Shown here: piece by piece, positions 20,070 to 28,590 of the stretch | How the letters are laid out: every line of letters begins with the position of its first letter | Numbering within the stretch: the stretch's first letter is position 1 | Origin: Limimaricola hongkongensis DSM 17492 | GTDB lineage: Bacteria > Pseudomonadota > Alphaproteobacteria > Rhodobacterales > Rhodobacteraceae | DNA: 64,000 nucleotides | NCBI RefSeq assembly: GCF_000600975.2 | Contig: NZ_KK088649.1 | Coordinates: forward strand, 266,749-330,748 | Direction of reading: 5' to 3' | Position numbers and translations under genes: made by a program | The notes under the pieces: generated by a model | Told to the model about the DNA's origin: nothing | The model's database searches: none | Seen by the model: the letters and a program-made list of their open reading frames with translations, nothing else

Positions 20070-20567
20070 TCAATGCCGGGTCCAACCAGAGGGATGCGTC
20101 GGCTTGCGGCCTTCGCCCAGTTCGTGGAAATCGCCGTCGATCACCGTGTCGCGCGGCGCGTCCGAGGCGGGGCCACGGGGATCGCGGGGATGCGGCGGCT
20201 GGCCCATGTCAAAGCGCGCGACCTTCACCTTGTCCTTGAGCAGCCGGAACACCCGGCCCCGCACCGCCGGGATCAGCAGCGCAAAGCCGACCGCGTCGGT
20301 GAAAAAGCCCGGCGTCAGCAAAAGCGCGCCCGCGAACAGGATCATCGCGCCGTCGGCCAGGGGCCGCGACGGGTCCGAGAATTCTTTCATCGAGCGCTTC
20401 AGCCGGGCGATCGCCTGCAGCCCCTGCCCGCGCACCAGCGCGGTGCCCGCGATCGCGGTCAGCACCACGATCAGGAGCGTGGGCCACAGCCCGATCAGCC
20501 CGCCGACCTGGATGAACAGGCCGATCTCGATCAGCGGCACGGCAAGAAAAGCGATGAAGAGCCACAT
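20070..20567 (-). CDS. fxsA: FxsA family membrane protein
   Basis: Small inner-membrane protein; the E. coli homologue, when overexpressed, relieves phage F exclusion, and its normal role is unclear. The product is 165 residues starting MWLFIAFLAVPLIEIGLFI, with about three to four hydrophobic segments and the conserved LPADGA-like segment (RPLADGAMILFAGALLLTPGF). The soluble tail after about 110 is polar. It lies 54 bp upstream of secB on the same strand and diverges from the Tim44-like gene. Confidence 0.9.
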   Translation of the reverse strand: MWLFIAFLAVPLIEIGLFIQVGGLIGLWPTLLIVVLTAIAGTALVRGQGLQAIARLKRSMKEFSDPSRPLADGAMILFAGALLLTPGFFTDAVGFALLIPAVRGRVFRLLKDKVKVARFDMGQPPHPRDPRGPASDAPRDTVIDGDFHELGEGRKPTHPSGWTRH

Positions 20568-20708
20568 GGGCGGTCTCCCGAAGGTCAGTTGATGCGCCGC
20601 CCCCGCGACGATTCGTGGCCCTGGGGGTCGGTGGACTTGAACGGTTGCGTGGCTTACATAGGTGCCACGCGGGTCCGGTGCGAGACCCGTGCTGACAAGA
20701 GGCGCCGA

Positions 20709-21368
20709 ATGAACTCTCCCATCATCCAGCTCTTGGTGCTCGCAGGCATCGCGATCTTCCTGATTTTGCGGCTGCGCGGCGTGCTGGGAACGCGGGAAGG
20801 CTTCGAGAAGCCGCGCCTGCCGGCACAGGGCGAAAAACGCCGGTCCCGGCCCGAATTCGAGGTGATCGAAGGCGGCCCCGACCGTGACATCACCGATCAC
20901 GTTCCCGAGGGCAGCGACGCCGAAAAGGCGCTCTACGCGATGAAGGCCGCCGACCCGGATTTCGGCCTGAACGATTTTCTGCAGGGCGCGCGCGGCGCCT
21001 ACGAGATGATCCTGATGGCCTTCGAGAACGGCGATCTCGAAAGCGTGAAGCCGTTTTTGTCCGATGATGTCCACGAGGCCTTTGCCGAGGTGATCGCCGC
21101 GCGCGAGCGCGAAGGGCTCAAGGTCGAGGCGACCTTCGTGGGGCTTGGCGAAATCGCGGTGCGCGATGCGAGCTTCGACGCCGCCAGCCGCGAGGGCGAG
21201 ATCGCGGTGCGCTTCACCGGCGAGCTGACCTACGTGGTGCGCAACATGGCCGGCGAGGTGGTCGAGGGCTCGACCACCGAGATCAAGCGCCAGCGCGACG
21301 TCTGGACCTTTGGCCGGATCATGGGCAGCGACGATCCGAACTGGAAACTGGTGGCGACCGGGGAATGA
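20709..21368 (+). CDS. Tim44-like domain protein (TimA family)
   Basis: Homologue of the C-terminal domain of mitochondrial Tim44, the adaptor that ties the import channel to the matrix chaperone. The bacterial role is not settled. The product is 219 residues: an N-terminal membrane anchor (IIQLLVLAGIAIFLILRL), a charged linker, then the Tim44 domain with DPDFGLNDFLQGARGAYEMI, AFENGDLESVKPFL and WTFGR. GAGG precedes the ATG. Two hairpins lie in the leader: GCGTGGC/GCCACGC and CGGGTC/GACCCG around 20644-20692. It overlaps mltA by 4 bases. Confidence 0.9.
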   Translation: MNSPIIQLLVLAGIAIFLILRLRGVLGTREGFEKPRLPAQGEKRRSRPEFEVIEGGPDRDITDHVPEGSDAEKALYAMKAADPDFGLNDFLQGARGAYEMILMAFENGDLESVKPFLSDDVHEAFAEVIAAREREGLKVEATFVGLGEIAVRDASFDAASREGEIAVRFTGELTYVVRNMAGEVVEGSTTEIKRQRDVWTFGRIMGSDDPNWKLVATGE

Positions 21369-22396
21369 CCCGGCTGGCGGCGGCACTGGCGCTGGCCTTC
21401 GGGCTGCCGCTCGGGGCGGCCGCAAGCCCGAAGCTTCTGGGCTTCGAGCAGCTGCGCGGCTGGGCCACCGATGATCATGGCGCGGCGCTGACCGCTTTCG
21501 TCGAAACCTGCGGCGACCTGCGCGACCGCGACTGGCAGGCGCTGTGCGGTCTCGCGCGCGAGACCGACGACGCGCGCAGCTTCTTCGAGCTGTTCTTCCA
21601 GCCGGTGCTGATCGAGGACGGGCGCGAGGCGCTGTTCACCGGTTACTACGAGCCCGAGCTGCGCGGCTCCGAGGTGCCCGACGGGCGCTATGTCGCGCCG
21701 GTCTACCGCGTGCCCGAGGATCTGCCGCCCGAGGGGCCATGGCTCACCCGGCAGGAGATCGATCAGGGCGGCGCGCTGTCGGGCCGCGGGCTGGAGATCG
21801 CCTATGTCGACCCGGTCGACCTGTTCTTTCTGCAGATCCAGGGCTCGGGCCGGGTGCGGCTGCCCGATGGCGATGTCATCCGGCTCGGCTACGGCGCCGC
21901 CAACCGCCAGCCCTATTCCTCGATCGGCCAGGAGCTGGTGGCGCGCGGCATCTACGAGCCGCACCAGGTCTCGGCGGCGGTGATCCGCTCCTGGGTGCGC
22001 CGCAACCCGGTCGATGGCAAGGAACTCTTGTGGACCAACCGCTCCTACGTGTTCTTTCGCGAGGTGAACGAGGTCCCGGCCGAGCGCGGGCCGCTGGGGG
22101 CGATGAACCGGTCGATCACGCCGATGCGCAGCCTCGCGGTGGACCCGGCCCATGTGCCGCTCGGCGCGCCGGTCTGGATTGAGACCGAGGGCGAGGACCG
22201 TCTTCGCCGGCTAATGGTGGCGCAGGACACCGGCTCGGCGATCAAGGGCGCCCAGCGCGCCGATATCTTCTTCGGCACCGGGCGACTGGCGGGCAAGCGC
22301 GCGGGCCGGACCCGCGACACCGGCCGGATGGTGGTGCTGCTGCCGGTGCAGCGCGCCTGGGACATGCTGCCGCAGACCCTGGCCGACCCGGCCTGA
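21365..22396 (+). CDS. mltA: Lytic murein transglycosylase A
   Basis: Cleaves peptidoglycan glycan strands, producing 1,6-anhydro-MurNAc ends. The product is 343 residues: an N-terminal signal peptide, the MltA domain with LFTGYYEPELRGS and FFLQIQGSGRVRL, and a C-terminal 3D domain with AVDPAHVPLG and AQDTGSAIKG carrying the catalytic-type aspartates. Unlike E. coli MltA, no lipobox cysteine is visible after the signal (GAAAS), so it is probably periplasmic rather than a lipoprotein. It overlaps neighbours at both ends. Confidence 0.95.
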   Translation: MTRLAAALALAFGLPLGAAASPKLLGFEQLRGWATDDHGAALTAFVETCGDLRDRDWQALCGLARETDDARSFFELFFQPVLIEDGREALFTGYYEPELRGSEVPDGRYVAPVYRVPEDLPPEGPWLTRQEIDQGGALSGRGLEIAYVDPVDLFFLQIQGSGRVRLPDGDVIRLGYGAANRQPYSSIGQELVARGIYEPHQVSAAVIRSWVRRNPVDGKELLWTNRSYVFFREVNEVPAERGPLGAMNRSITPMRSLAVDPAHVPLGAPVWIETEGEDRLRRLMVAQDTGSAIKGAQRADIFFGTGRLAGKRAGRTRDTGRMVVLLPVQRAWDMLPQTLADPA

Positions 22397-22995
22397 TGCC
22401 CCGCAAGCCGCGCCATCTGTCGCCCGATGAACGGGCGTTGTGGGACAGCGTCGCGCGTCAGGCGGCGCCGATGCACAAGCGCCGCGCGCCCTCCGAAGCC
22501 AAACAGGCGCCGAAGACCCCGGCTCCCGCCCCGCCCGACCCGGCGGGCACCGCGCCCCTGCCGCAATTCAAGGTCGGCCAGAAGGCCGATCCCAAGCGCC
22601 CCGACGACCTGCTGCCGGGCCTGCGCGACCGGCTGCGCCGCGCGCCCGTGGCGATGGACGCCAAGGCGCATGGCAAGATGACCCGCGGCAAGCTCAGGCC
22701 CGAGGCCCGGCTCGACCTGCACGGCATGACATTGTCGGAGGCGCATCCCGAGCTGGTGGCCTTCATCCTGTCCTCCCAGGCGATGGGGCGGCGGCTGGTG
22801 CTGGTGATCACCGGCAAGGGCCGCGAGAGGGATTACGAGGCGCCGATGCCGGTGCGCCACGGCGTGCTGCGCCACCAGGTGCCGCAATGGCTTGGCCTGT
22901 CGCCGCTGCGCCAGGCGGTGCTGCAGATCACGCCCGCCCATATCCGCCATGGCGGTGAGGGCGCTTATTACGTCTATCTGCGCCGCGCCCGCTAG
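22396..22995 (+). CDS. Smr/MutS2-type domain protein
   Basis: Small MutS-related (Smr) domain protein, a family with nucleic-acid nicking or binding activity; the cellular role here is unknown. The product is 199 residues. The first 100 are basic, Pro-rich and probably disordered. The Smr domain has the LDLHGMTLSEA motif (about residue 112), the ITGKGRERD loop and a GVLRHQVPQWL segment typical of the alphaproteobacterial form. The start shares a base with the mltA stop (TGATG). The stop overlaps the MFS gene stop on the other strand as CTAG. Confidence 0.9.
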   Translation: MPRKPRHLSPDERALWDSVARQAAPMHKRRAPSEAKQAPKTPAPAPPDPAGTAPLPQFKVGQKADPKRPDDLLPGLRDRLRRAPVAMDAKAHGKMTRGKLRPEARLDLHGMTLSEAHPELVAFILSSQAMGRRLVLVITGKGRERDYEAPMPVRHGVLRHQVPQWLGLSPLRQAVLQITPAHIRHGGEGAYYVYLRRAR

Positions 22996-24239
22996 GCGGC
23001 CCGCCGCGCCGCGCCGGCCACGGGCAGCAGCCGCGCGGCCCGGCGCACGCCCCAAGCCAGGAGAAGGCCCGCCCCGCCGAGATAGGCCGCGATACCGAGC
23101 ATCTGGTCGGGAAAGCCGATGCCGCGGTCGATCAGCAGCCCGCTGACCCCCGGCCCGATCGCCGTGCCGAACACCATCACCGCCGCCGCCGCCGATTTGA
23201 TCGCGCCGATATGGCGCGTGCCGTAGAACTCGGCCCAGAAGGCGCCGGGCAGCACCGCCTGCACCCCGCCGCCGATCCCCGCGATGGCGAGCCCCAGCGC
23301 CGCCATGCCAAGCCCGTCGGCCTGTGACAGCACGAGAAACGCCACCGTCCAAGGCGCCATCAGCCACGGCATCAGCCGCGCCGTCCCGAACCGGTCGAGC
23401 GCCGCGCCGGTGACGAGGTTCGCGCCGATCGTCGCGGCGGTGAACAGCGGCATCAGCGCCACCCATTGACCAAGGCTCCATGGCTTCAGCTCGGCGAGAT
23501 GCACCTGCTGGAAGAACAGCGCCGTGCCCCATGCCGGCGGGCCCAGAAGCGCCGGGACCAGCATCCAGAACAGCCAATGCGTCACCGCCGCGTTCCGGGT
23601 CCAGTGGCGGCCCTCCATGCCGAGCGACTGGCTGTGCTGCGCGATGCTCTGCGGCGTGCGCTCGCGCCGCAGCAGCCACAGCGCCAGCGGCATCGCCGCC
23701 AGCGACAGCCCGGCGGCGGCGGCCCAGAGCAGGCGCCAGTCGGCCACCGCCAGACCGGCCACGAACACGACCGGCAGCACCGCCTGCCCCAGCGCCACGC
23801 CCATCGAGGCGATCGACAGCGCCTTGCCGCGCCCGGCGGCGAACCAGCGCGCCATGGCCACGACCGAGATATGCGTCATCATCCCCTGCCCGGCAAAGCG
23901 CAGCACGAAGATCACCAGCGGCAACGCCACGGCCCAGCCGCCCGGCAGCACCGCCATGCCGAGACAGCCCAGCGCCAGAAGCGCCATCGCCGCGGGGCCG
24001 AGCGCGCGCGCGCGAAACCGGTCGGTCAGCCCGCCCGCCCAGATCATCACCAGCGCCGAGGCGGTGGTGCCAAGCGTGTAGATCCCGCCCCATGCGCCAT
24101 GGCTCAGATCGAAGGCGGCGCGGATGTCCCCCGCGAAGACCGAGATGAAGAAGGTCTGGCCAAAGGAGGAGCCAAAGCTCAGCAGCGCGCCGGCGGCGAG
24201 AAAGGGCGCGTTATCGCGCAGGAAACGGATCAGGGACAT
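22992..24239 (-). CDS. Major facilitator superfamily transporter
   Basis: Inner-membrane secondary transporter, substrate unknown. The product is 415 residues with roughly 12 hydrophobic helices. The loop after helix 2 has GGLTDRFRARALG, the MFS motif A. A cytoplasmic loop near the centre carries the charged RRERTPQSIAQ. The ATG at 24239 follows GAAAGG. The stop codon overlaps the stop of the convergent Smr gene. It diverges from the lipid kinase gene across 120 bp. Confidence 0.9.
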   Translation of the reverse strand: MSLIRFLRDNAPFLAAGALLSFGSSFGQTFFISVFAGDIRAAFDLSHGAWGGIYTLGTTASALVMIWAGGLTDRFRARALGPAAMALLALGCLGMAVLPGGWAVALPLVIFVLRFAGQGMMTHISVVAMARWFAAGRGKALSIASMGVALGQAVLPVVFVAGLAVADWRLLWAAAAGLSLAAMPLALWLLRRERTPQSIAQHSQSLGMEGRHWTRNAAVTHWLFWMLVPALLGPPAWGTALFFQQVHLAELKPWSLGQWVALMPLFTAATIGANLVTGAALDRFGTARLMPWLMAPWTVAFLVLSQADGLGMAALGLAIAGIGGGVQAVLPGAFWAEFYGTRHIGAIKSAAAAVMVFGTAIGPGVSGLLIDRGIGFPDQMLGIAAYLGGAGLLLAWGVRRAARLLPVAGAARRAA

Positions 24240-24359
24240 GAGAGATACCTTTCGCGGCATTGGTGCCAGCGATCGCGCCGGGGGGGAAGCCGATACGCTT
24301 CGAAACCTTCCGAGACTCCAAGCGTTTGTCCCCCGAACCCTTTCAGGAGCCCGCCGGAC

Positions 24360-25298
24360 ATGTCCGACCCGACCGCCGCCCGACCCGCCCCGGACCGGGG
24401 CGGCATCCGCGTGATCTGCAATGACCGATCGGGCCGCAACAGCCGCGAGGCCGAGGCTATCGATCGCGCGATGAAGGTGCTCGGCCCCGAGGCCGCGCTC
24501 TATCACGTGAAGGGCCGCGACATCGCCGAGACGGCGCGGCAGGCGGTGCGCGACGGCTGCGCCACGGTGGTGGCGGCGGGGGGCGACGGCACGATCATGG
24601 CCGTGGCCTCCGCGCTCAAGGGGTCGGACAGCGCGCTGGGCGTGCTGCCCCTGGGCACGTTCAACTTCTTCGCGCGCGGCTACGGCATCCCCGAAGACCC
24701 CGAGCGCGCGGCCCGCATCATCGCCGGGGGACATTCGCAGCCTATCGACCTCGGCACGGTCAATGGCCGGGTGTTTCTCAACAATGCCAGCATCGGCGTC
24801 TACCCGGCGATCCTCAAGGAGCGCGAGACCGTCTATCGCCGCTGGGGCCGCAGGCGCATCGCGGCGCATTGGTCGGTGCTCAAGACGTTCTGGCGCTTTC
24901 GCCGCCCGCTCAAGGTCGAGCTCGAGGCGAACGGCACGCGGCGGCGGTTTCGCACGCCGCTGGTCTTTGCCGCGCGCTCGGCGTTCCAGCTCGACCATTT
25001 CGGGCTGCAGGGCGCCGATTGCATCCGCGAGGGCGGGTTCGCGGTGTTCGTGGCCCCCGATGAGGGACGGCTGGGGCTGATGTCGGACGCGGTGCGGCTC
25101 GCGGTCAAACAGATGCGGCTGGGCGAGGATTTCGAGCTGATCTGCACCGACCGGATGACGATTCATCTCAAGCGCAGGCGCCAGCTCGTCGCCTGCGACG
25201 GCGAGAAATTCACCATGGAGGGCCCGCTGGAGTTCGAGATGGTGCGCAACGCCTTCCGCATCATCACGCCCCACCACGCGGACGAGGCCGTGGCATGA
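24360..25298 (+). CDS. Diacylglycerol kinase catalytic-domain lipid kinase (YegS/LCB5-like)
   Basis: Phosphorylates a lipid such as diacylglycerol or a related alcohol; exact substrate unknown. The product is 312 residues. The nucleotide site shows VVAAGGDGTIMAVASAL and LPLGTFNFFARG (about residues 75-105), the DAGK/LCB5 signature. A C-terminal beta domain follows with QLVACDGEKF. It overlaps the following phosphoesterase gene by 4 bases, suggesting they act on linked substrates. Confidence 0.92.
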   Translation: MSDPTAARPAPDRGGIRVICNDRSGRNSREAEAIDRAMKVLGPEAALYHVKGRDIAETARQAVRDGCATVVAAGGDGTIMAVASALKGSDSALGVLPLGTFNFFARGYGIPEDPERAARIIAGGHSQPIDLGTVNGRVFLNNASIGVYPAILKERETVYRRWGRRRIAAHWSVLKTFWRFRRPLKVELEANGTRRRFRTPLVFAARSAFQLDHFGLQGADCIREGGFAVFVAPDEGRLGLMSDAVRLAVKQMRLGEDFELICTDRMTIHLKRRRQLVACDGEKFTMEGPLEFEMVRNAFRIITPHHADEAVA

Positions 25299-26083
25299 GA
25301 CGCGTGCTGCACATCTCCGATCTGCATTTCGGCCGCACCCGCGCGGACCTGCTCGACCCGCTGGTCGAGACGATCAACCGGCTCGCACCCGACATGGTGG
25401 CCTTTTCCGGCGACCTGACCCAGCGCGCCCGCGAAAGGCAATTCGCGCAGGCTGCCGATTTCATCGCCCGGCTGGAACCGCCGGTGCTCACGGTGCCGGG
25501 CAATCACGACACGCCGATCGACAATCCGTGGCTGCGCTTCGTCAAGCCGTTTCACCGCTATCGCCACATGATCAGCCCCGAGCTGGAGCCGGAATTCACC
25601 GATGAAGAGGTGGCGCTGCTCGGGGTCAACACGGTGAACCGCTTCGCGTGGCAATCGGGCAAGATCAGCCAGCGCACCATCCGCCGGGTCTGCGACGCCT
25701 TTGCCGGGGCGCCGAACGGGCGCACCCATCTGGCGATGATGCACCACCCGCTCGAACATGATCCGGGCACCGAGAAACGATTGATGCGCGGCGCGCGCGC
25801 CGCCGTGGCCTGCCTGGGGCGCTGCGGCGCCGACGTGGTGCTGTCGGGGCATCTGCACAACGCCGCCGTGGCGCCGCTGACGGCGGCGCCGGGGGTGCTT
25901 CTGGTGCAGGCGGGCACGGGGCTGTCGTCGCGTCTGCGCGAGGAGACCAACAACTTCAACCTGCTCCACATCGAACCCGAACGGATCAAGGTGGAGCGAT
26001 ACGGGGCCGAGCACCGGCCCCGTTTCGAGATCATCCAGACCGCCCGTTTCGCCAAGGCGAAAGGGGTCTGGCGCGAGGTCTAG
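25295..26083 (+). CDS. Calcineurin-like metallophosphoesterase
   Basis: Dinuclear-metal phosphoesterase. The product is 262 residues. Metal ligands are in HISDLHFG (Asp9, His11), [23 protein letters not shown] and SGHLHN, the full calcineurin-family set. Candidate substrates are phospholipids or cyclic nucleotides; neither can be chosen from sequence. It is coupled to the lipid kinase gene (ATGA). The stop overlaps the hslU stop as CTAG. Confidence 0.92.
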   Translation: MRRVLHISDLHFGRTRADLLDPLVETINRLAPDMVAFSGDLTQRARERQFAQAADFIARLEPPVLTVPGNHDTPIDNPWLRFVKPFHRYRHMISPELEPEFTDEEVALLGVNTVNRFAWQSGKISQRTIRRVCDAFAGAPNGRTHLAMMHHPLEHDPGTEKRLMRGARAAVACLGRCGADVVLSGHLHNAAVAPLTAAPGVLLVQAGTGLSSRLREETNNFNLLHIEPERIKVERYGAEHRPRFEIIQTARFAKAKGVWREV

Positions 26084-27378
26084 AGCACGTAGCGCGACAG
26101 GTCGGTCGAACGCGACAGCTCGCCCAGATGCGCCTCGACGAAAGCCTCGTCGACAATGATCGTCTCGCCCGCGCGGTCGGGCGCGGTAAAGCTCAGCTCC
26201 TCGAACACCCGCTCCAGCACGGTGTAGAGACGCCGCGCACCGATATTCTCGACCGAGCGGTTCACCTCGGCCGCGATGCGCGCCAGCGCCGCGATGCCGC
26301 CTTCGGTGAATTCGACCGTCACCTCCTCGGTGCCCATCAGCGCCGTGTATTGCCGGGTGAGCGCGTTGTCGGTCTCTGTCAGGATGCGGACGAAATCCTC
26401 TTCGGTCAGCGCGCGCAGCTCCACCCGGATCGGCAGGCGGCCCTGAAGCTCGGGCAGAAGATCCGACGGCTTGGCCACGTGGAACGCGCCCGACGCGATG
26501 AACAGGATGTGGTCGGTGCGGATCGGGCCGTGCTTGGTCGACACCGTGGTGCCCTCGATCAGCGGCAAGAGGTCGCGCTGCACGCCCTCGCGGCTGACAT
26601 CGGCGCCACGCGCGTCGGATTTCGCGCAGACCTTGTCGATCTCGTCAAGAAACACGATGCCGTTCTGCTCGACATTCTCGACCGCGGCCTTGGTCACGGT
26701 TTCGTCGTCGAGAAGCTTGTCGGCCTCGTCGGCGATCAGCAGGTCGTAGCTTTCGGCCACCGTCACCCGCTTCTTCACCTTGCGACCGCCCATCGCCTTG
26801 CCGAAGAGATCGCCGAGATTCATCATGCCGCCGGGCTGGCCGGGGATGTCCATGCCCTGCATCGGGTTGGAGCTGTCGGTCACCTCGATCTCGATCATCG
26901 TGGTGTCGAGCTCGCCATCCTTGAGCTTGCGGCGGAACATCTCGCGGGTCTGGTCGCGCGCATCCGTGCCGGCGATGGCGGTGATGACGCGGTTCTCGGC
27001 GGCCTCATGCGCCTTGGACTTCACGTCCTCGCGCATCTGCTCGCGGGTCTGGAAGATCGCGGCCTCGACCAGGTCGCGCACGATCTGCTCCACGTCGCGG
27101 CCGACATAGCCCACTTCGGTGAACTTCGTGGCCTCGACCTTGAGGAAGGGCGCATGCGCCAGCTTGGCCAGACGGCGCGAGATCTCGGTCTTGCCGACGC
27201 CGGTGGGGCCGATCATCAGGATGTTCTTGGGATACACCTCGTCGCGCAGATCCGCGCCGAGCTGCTTGCGCCGCCAGCGCGAGCGCAGGGCGACGGCGAC
27301 GGCGCGCTTGGCCTCCTTCTGGCCGATGATGAAGCGGTCGAGCTCGGAGACGATCTCGCGGGGGGTCAGGTCGCTCAT
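26080..27378 (-). CDS. hslU: ATP-dependent protease ATPase subunit HslU (ClpY)
   Basis: AAA+ unfoldase that feeds substrates to HslV. The product is 432 residues from ATG 27378. It starts with [17 protein letters not shown], has Walker [10 protein letters not shown] (57-65), an I-domain insert, Walker [10 protein letters not shown], and ends DLSRYVL, the tail that docks into HslV. An upstream in-frame ATG at 27408 was rejected because it would place the start inside the intercistronic palindrome. It is downstream of hslV across 74 bp containing strong inverted repeats. Confidence 0.97.
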   Translation of the reverse strand: MSDLTPREIVSELDRFIIGQKEAKRAVAVALRSRWRRKQLGADLRDEVYPKNILMIGPTGVGKTEISRRLAKLAHAPFLKVEATKFTEVGYVGRDVEQIVRDLVEAAIFQTREQMREDVKSKAHEAAENRVITAIAGTDARDQTREMFRRKLKDGELDTTMIEIEVTDSSNPMQGMDIPGQPGGMMNLGDLFGKAMGGRKVKKRVTVAESYDLLIADEADKLLDDETVTKAAVENVEQNGIVFLDEIDKVCAKSDARGADVSREGVQRDLLPLIEGTTVSTKHGPIRTDHILFIASGAFHVAKPSDLLPELQGRLPIRVELRALTEEDFVRILTETDNALTRQYTALMGTEEVTVEFTEGGIAALARIAAEVNRSVENIGARRLYTVLERVFEELSFTAPDRAGETIIVDEAFVEAHLGELSRSTDLSRYVL

Positions 27379-27409
27379 ATGGGGGTCCTTGTCCGGGGGT
27401 CGATGCACG

Positions 27410-27433
27410 CCAGGATCCTTCGAAGGATCCTGG
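27410..27433. repeat. 24-bp perfect palindrome between hslV and hslU
   Basis: Left half CCAGGATCCTTC is followed by its exact reverse complement. In the transcript it would form a 10-bp stem with a UCGA loop. No U-tract follows, so it is unlikely to be a simple terminator; an RNA stability or processing element, or an operator, is possible. Confidence 0.75.
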
Positions 27434-27456
27434 TGAGTTTCGTCGAGGAAACTTAC
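27433..27456 (-). repeat. Second inverted repeat at the hslV stop
   Basis: On the transcribed strand GTAAGTTTC and GAAACTCAC pair at 8 of 9 positions around a 6-nt loop. It includes the hslV stop codon (27455-27453) and abuts the 24-bp palindrome. Confidence 0.5.
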
Positions 27457-28007
27457 GCTTCGAGCGTTTCGACCGTCAGCTTGCCATTGGTGTAGACGCA
27501 GATGTCCGACGCGATCGCCATGGCGCGGCGCGCCACCTCCTCGGCGTCGAGATCGGTGTCCATCATCGCGCGGCCCGCGGCGAGCGCGAAGTTGCCGCCC
27601 GATCCGATCGCGGTCACGTCATGCTCGGGCTCGAGCACGTCGCCCGCGCCGGTGATGACCAGAAGATCCTTGCCGTCCGACACGATCAGCATCGCCTCGA
27701 GCTTTTGCAGGTACTTGTCGGTGCGCCAGTCCTTGGCCAGCTCGACGCTGGCGCGCGCCAGCTGCCCGGGCGTCGCCTCGAGCTTCTTTTCCAGCCGCTC
27801 CAGCAGGGTGAAGGCGTCCGCCGTCGATCCCGCGAAGCCCGCGATGACCTCGTAGCCGCCGGGGGAAAGCCTGCGCACCTTGCGCGCGGTGCCCTTGATC
27901 ACGGTCTGGCCGAGGCTCACCTGGCCGTCGCCCGCGATCACCACCTTGCCGCCCTTGCGCACACCGATGATCGTCGTGCCATGCCAGCCGGGGAAGTCGT
28001 CGCTCAT
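27453..28007 (-). CDS. hslV: ATP-dependent protease proteolytic subunit HslV (ClpQ)
   Basis: Threonine peptidase forming a double hexamer with HslU. The product is 184 residues. A 10-residue propeptide ends before [21 protein letters not shown]; Thr11 would become the catalytic N-terminus. [14 protein letters not shown] is a further family segment. ACAGGAGGCAAG precedes the ATG. A heat-shock-type promoter lies about 90 bp upstream. Confidence 0.97.
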   Translation of the reverse strand: MSDDFPGWHGTTIIGVRKGGKVVIAGDGQVSLGQTVIKGTARKVRRLSPGGYEVIAGFAGSTADAFTLLERLEKKLEATPGQLARASVELAKDWRTDKYLQKLEAMLIVSDGKDLLVITGAGDVLEPEHDVTAIGSGGNFALAAGRAMMDTDLDAEEVARRAMAIASDICVYTNGKLTVETLEA

Positions 28008-28095
28008 CTTGCCTCCTGTCGGGCGCGGGGCAATCCGCGCGCCATGCGTATTTTATCGAATGGTGAAAGGGAGGGCCCCGTCACCGTCCGGGCCG

Positions 28096-28124
28096 ATATG
28101 GGGGTCGGGGGCGCGAAGGGCAAG
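28096..28124 (-). promoter_or_regulatory. Sigma-32 (RpoH)-like promoter for hslVU
   Basis: On the reverse strand CTTGCCC (28124-28118) and CCCCATAT (28103-28096) are 14 bp apart. The -10 matches CCCCATNT exactly and the -35 shares CTTG with CTTGAAA. The predicted leader is about 80 nt. Heat-shock control of hslVU is known in other bacteria. Confidence 0.6.
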
Positions 28125-28167
28125 TTTGCCCGGGGATCGGACAGCATCAGAGCCTGATCCGCGCATG

Positions 28168-28190
28168 AAAAAGGCGCCCGAAGGCGCCTT
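28168..28190 (-). terminator. Terminator of trxA (and the addAB operon)
   Basis: On the reverse strand AAGGCGCC, loop TTCG, GGCGCCTT, followed by a TTTTT run. A classic intrinsic terminator, 22 bp after the trxA stop. Confidence 0.9.
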
Positions 28191-28212
28191 GATCATCGTC
28201 ATGTCGGGGCGA

Positions 28213-28533
28213 TCAGATCGATTCGTCGATCCAGCCCTTGAGCGCGGCCTTCGGCGCGGCGCCGGCACGGTTCGAGACGATCTCGCCATCCTTGAACAGG
28301 AACAGCGCCGGAATGCCGCGCACACCCAGCTGGGCGGGGGAATTCGGGTTCTCGTCCACGTTGACCTTCACCACCTTCAGGCGGTCGCCATATTCCTCGG
28401 ACAGCTCTTCGAGCGCCGGGCCGATCGTCTTGCAGGGGCCGCACCACTCCGCCCAGAAATCCACCACAACGGGGACATCGGACTGGCGCACTTCGGCGTC
28501 GAAATTCGCGTCATTGACTGCAACGGTGGCCAT
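28213..28533 (-). CDS. trxA: Thioredoxin
   Basis: Cytosolic dithiol reductant for ribonucleotide reductase and others. The product is 106 residues. The active site WCGPC holds Cys31 and Cys34; the cis-proline loop is [19 protein letters not shown] precedes the ATG. It lies 57 bp after addA on the same strand and is followed by a strong terminator, so it may have its own promoter or end the long operon. Confidence 0.98.
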   Translation of the reverse strand: MATVAVNDANFDAEVRQSDVPVVVDFWAEWCGPCKTIGPALEELSEEYGDRLKVVKVNVDENPNSPAQLGVRGIPALFLFKDGEIVSNRAGAAPKAALKGWIDESI

Positions 28534-28590
28534 CGGGCTCTCCTTGGGTCTCAGGTTGGATCAGAGACGTAAGGACGCGGCCTTGGCGCG

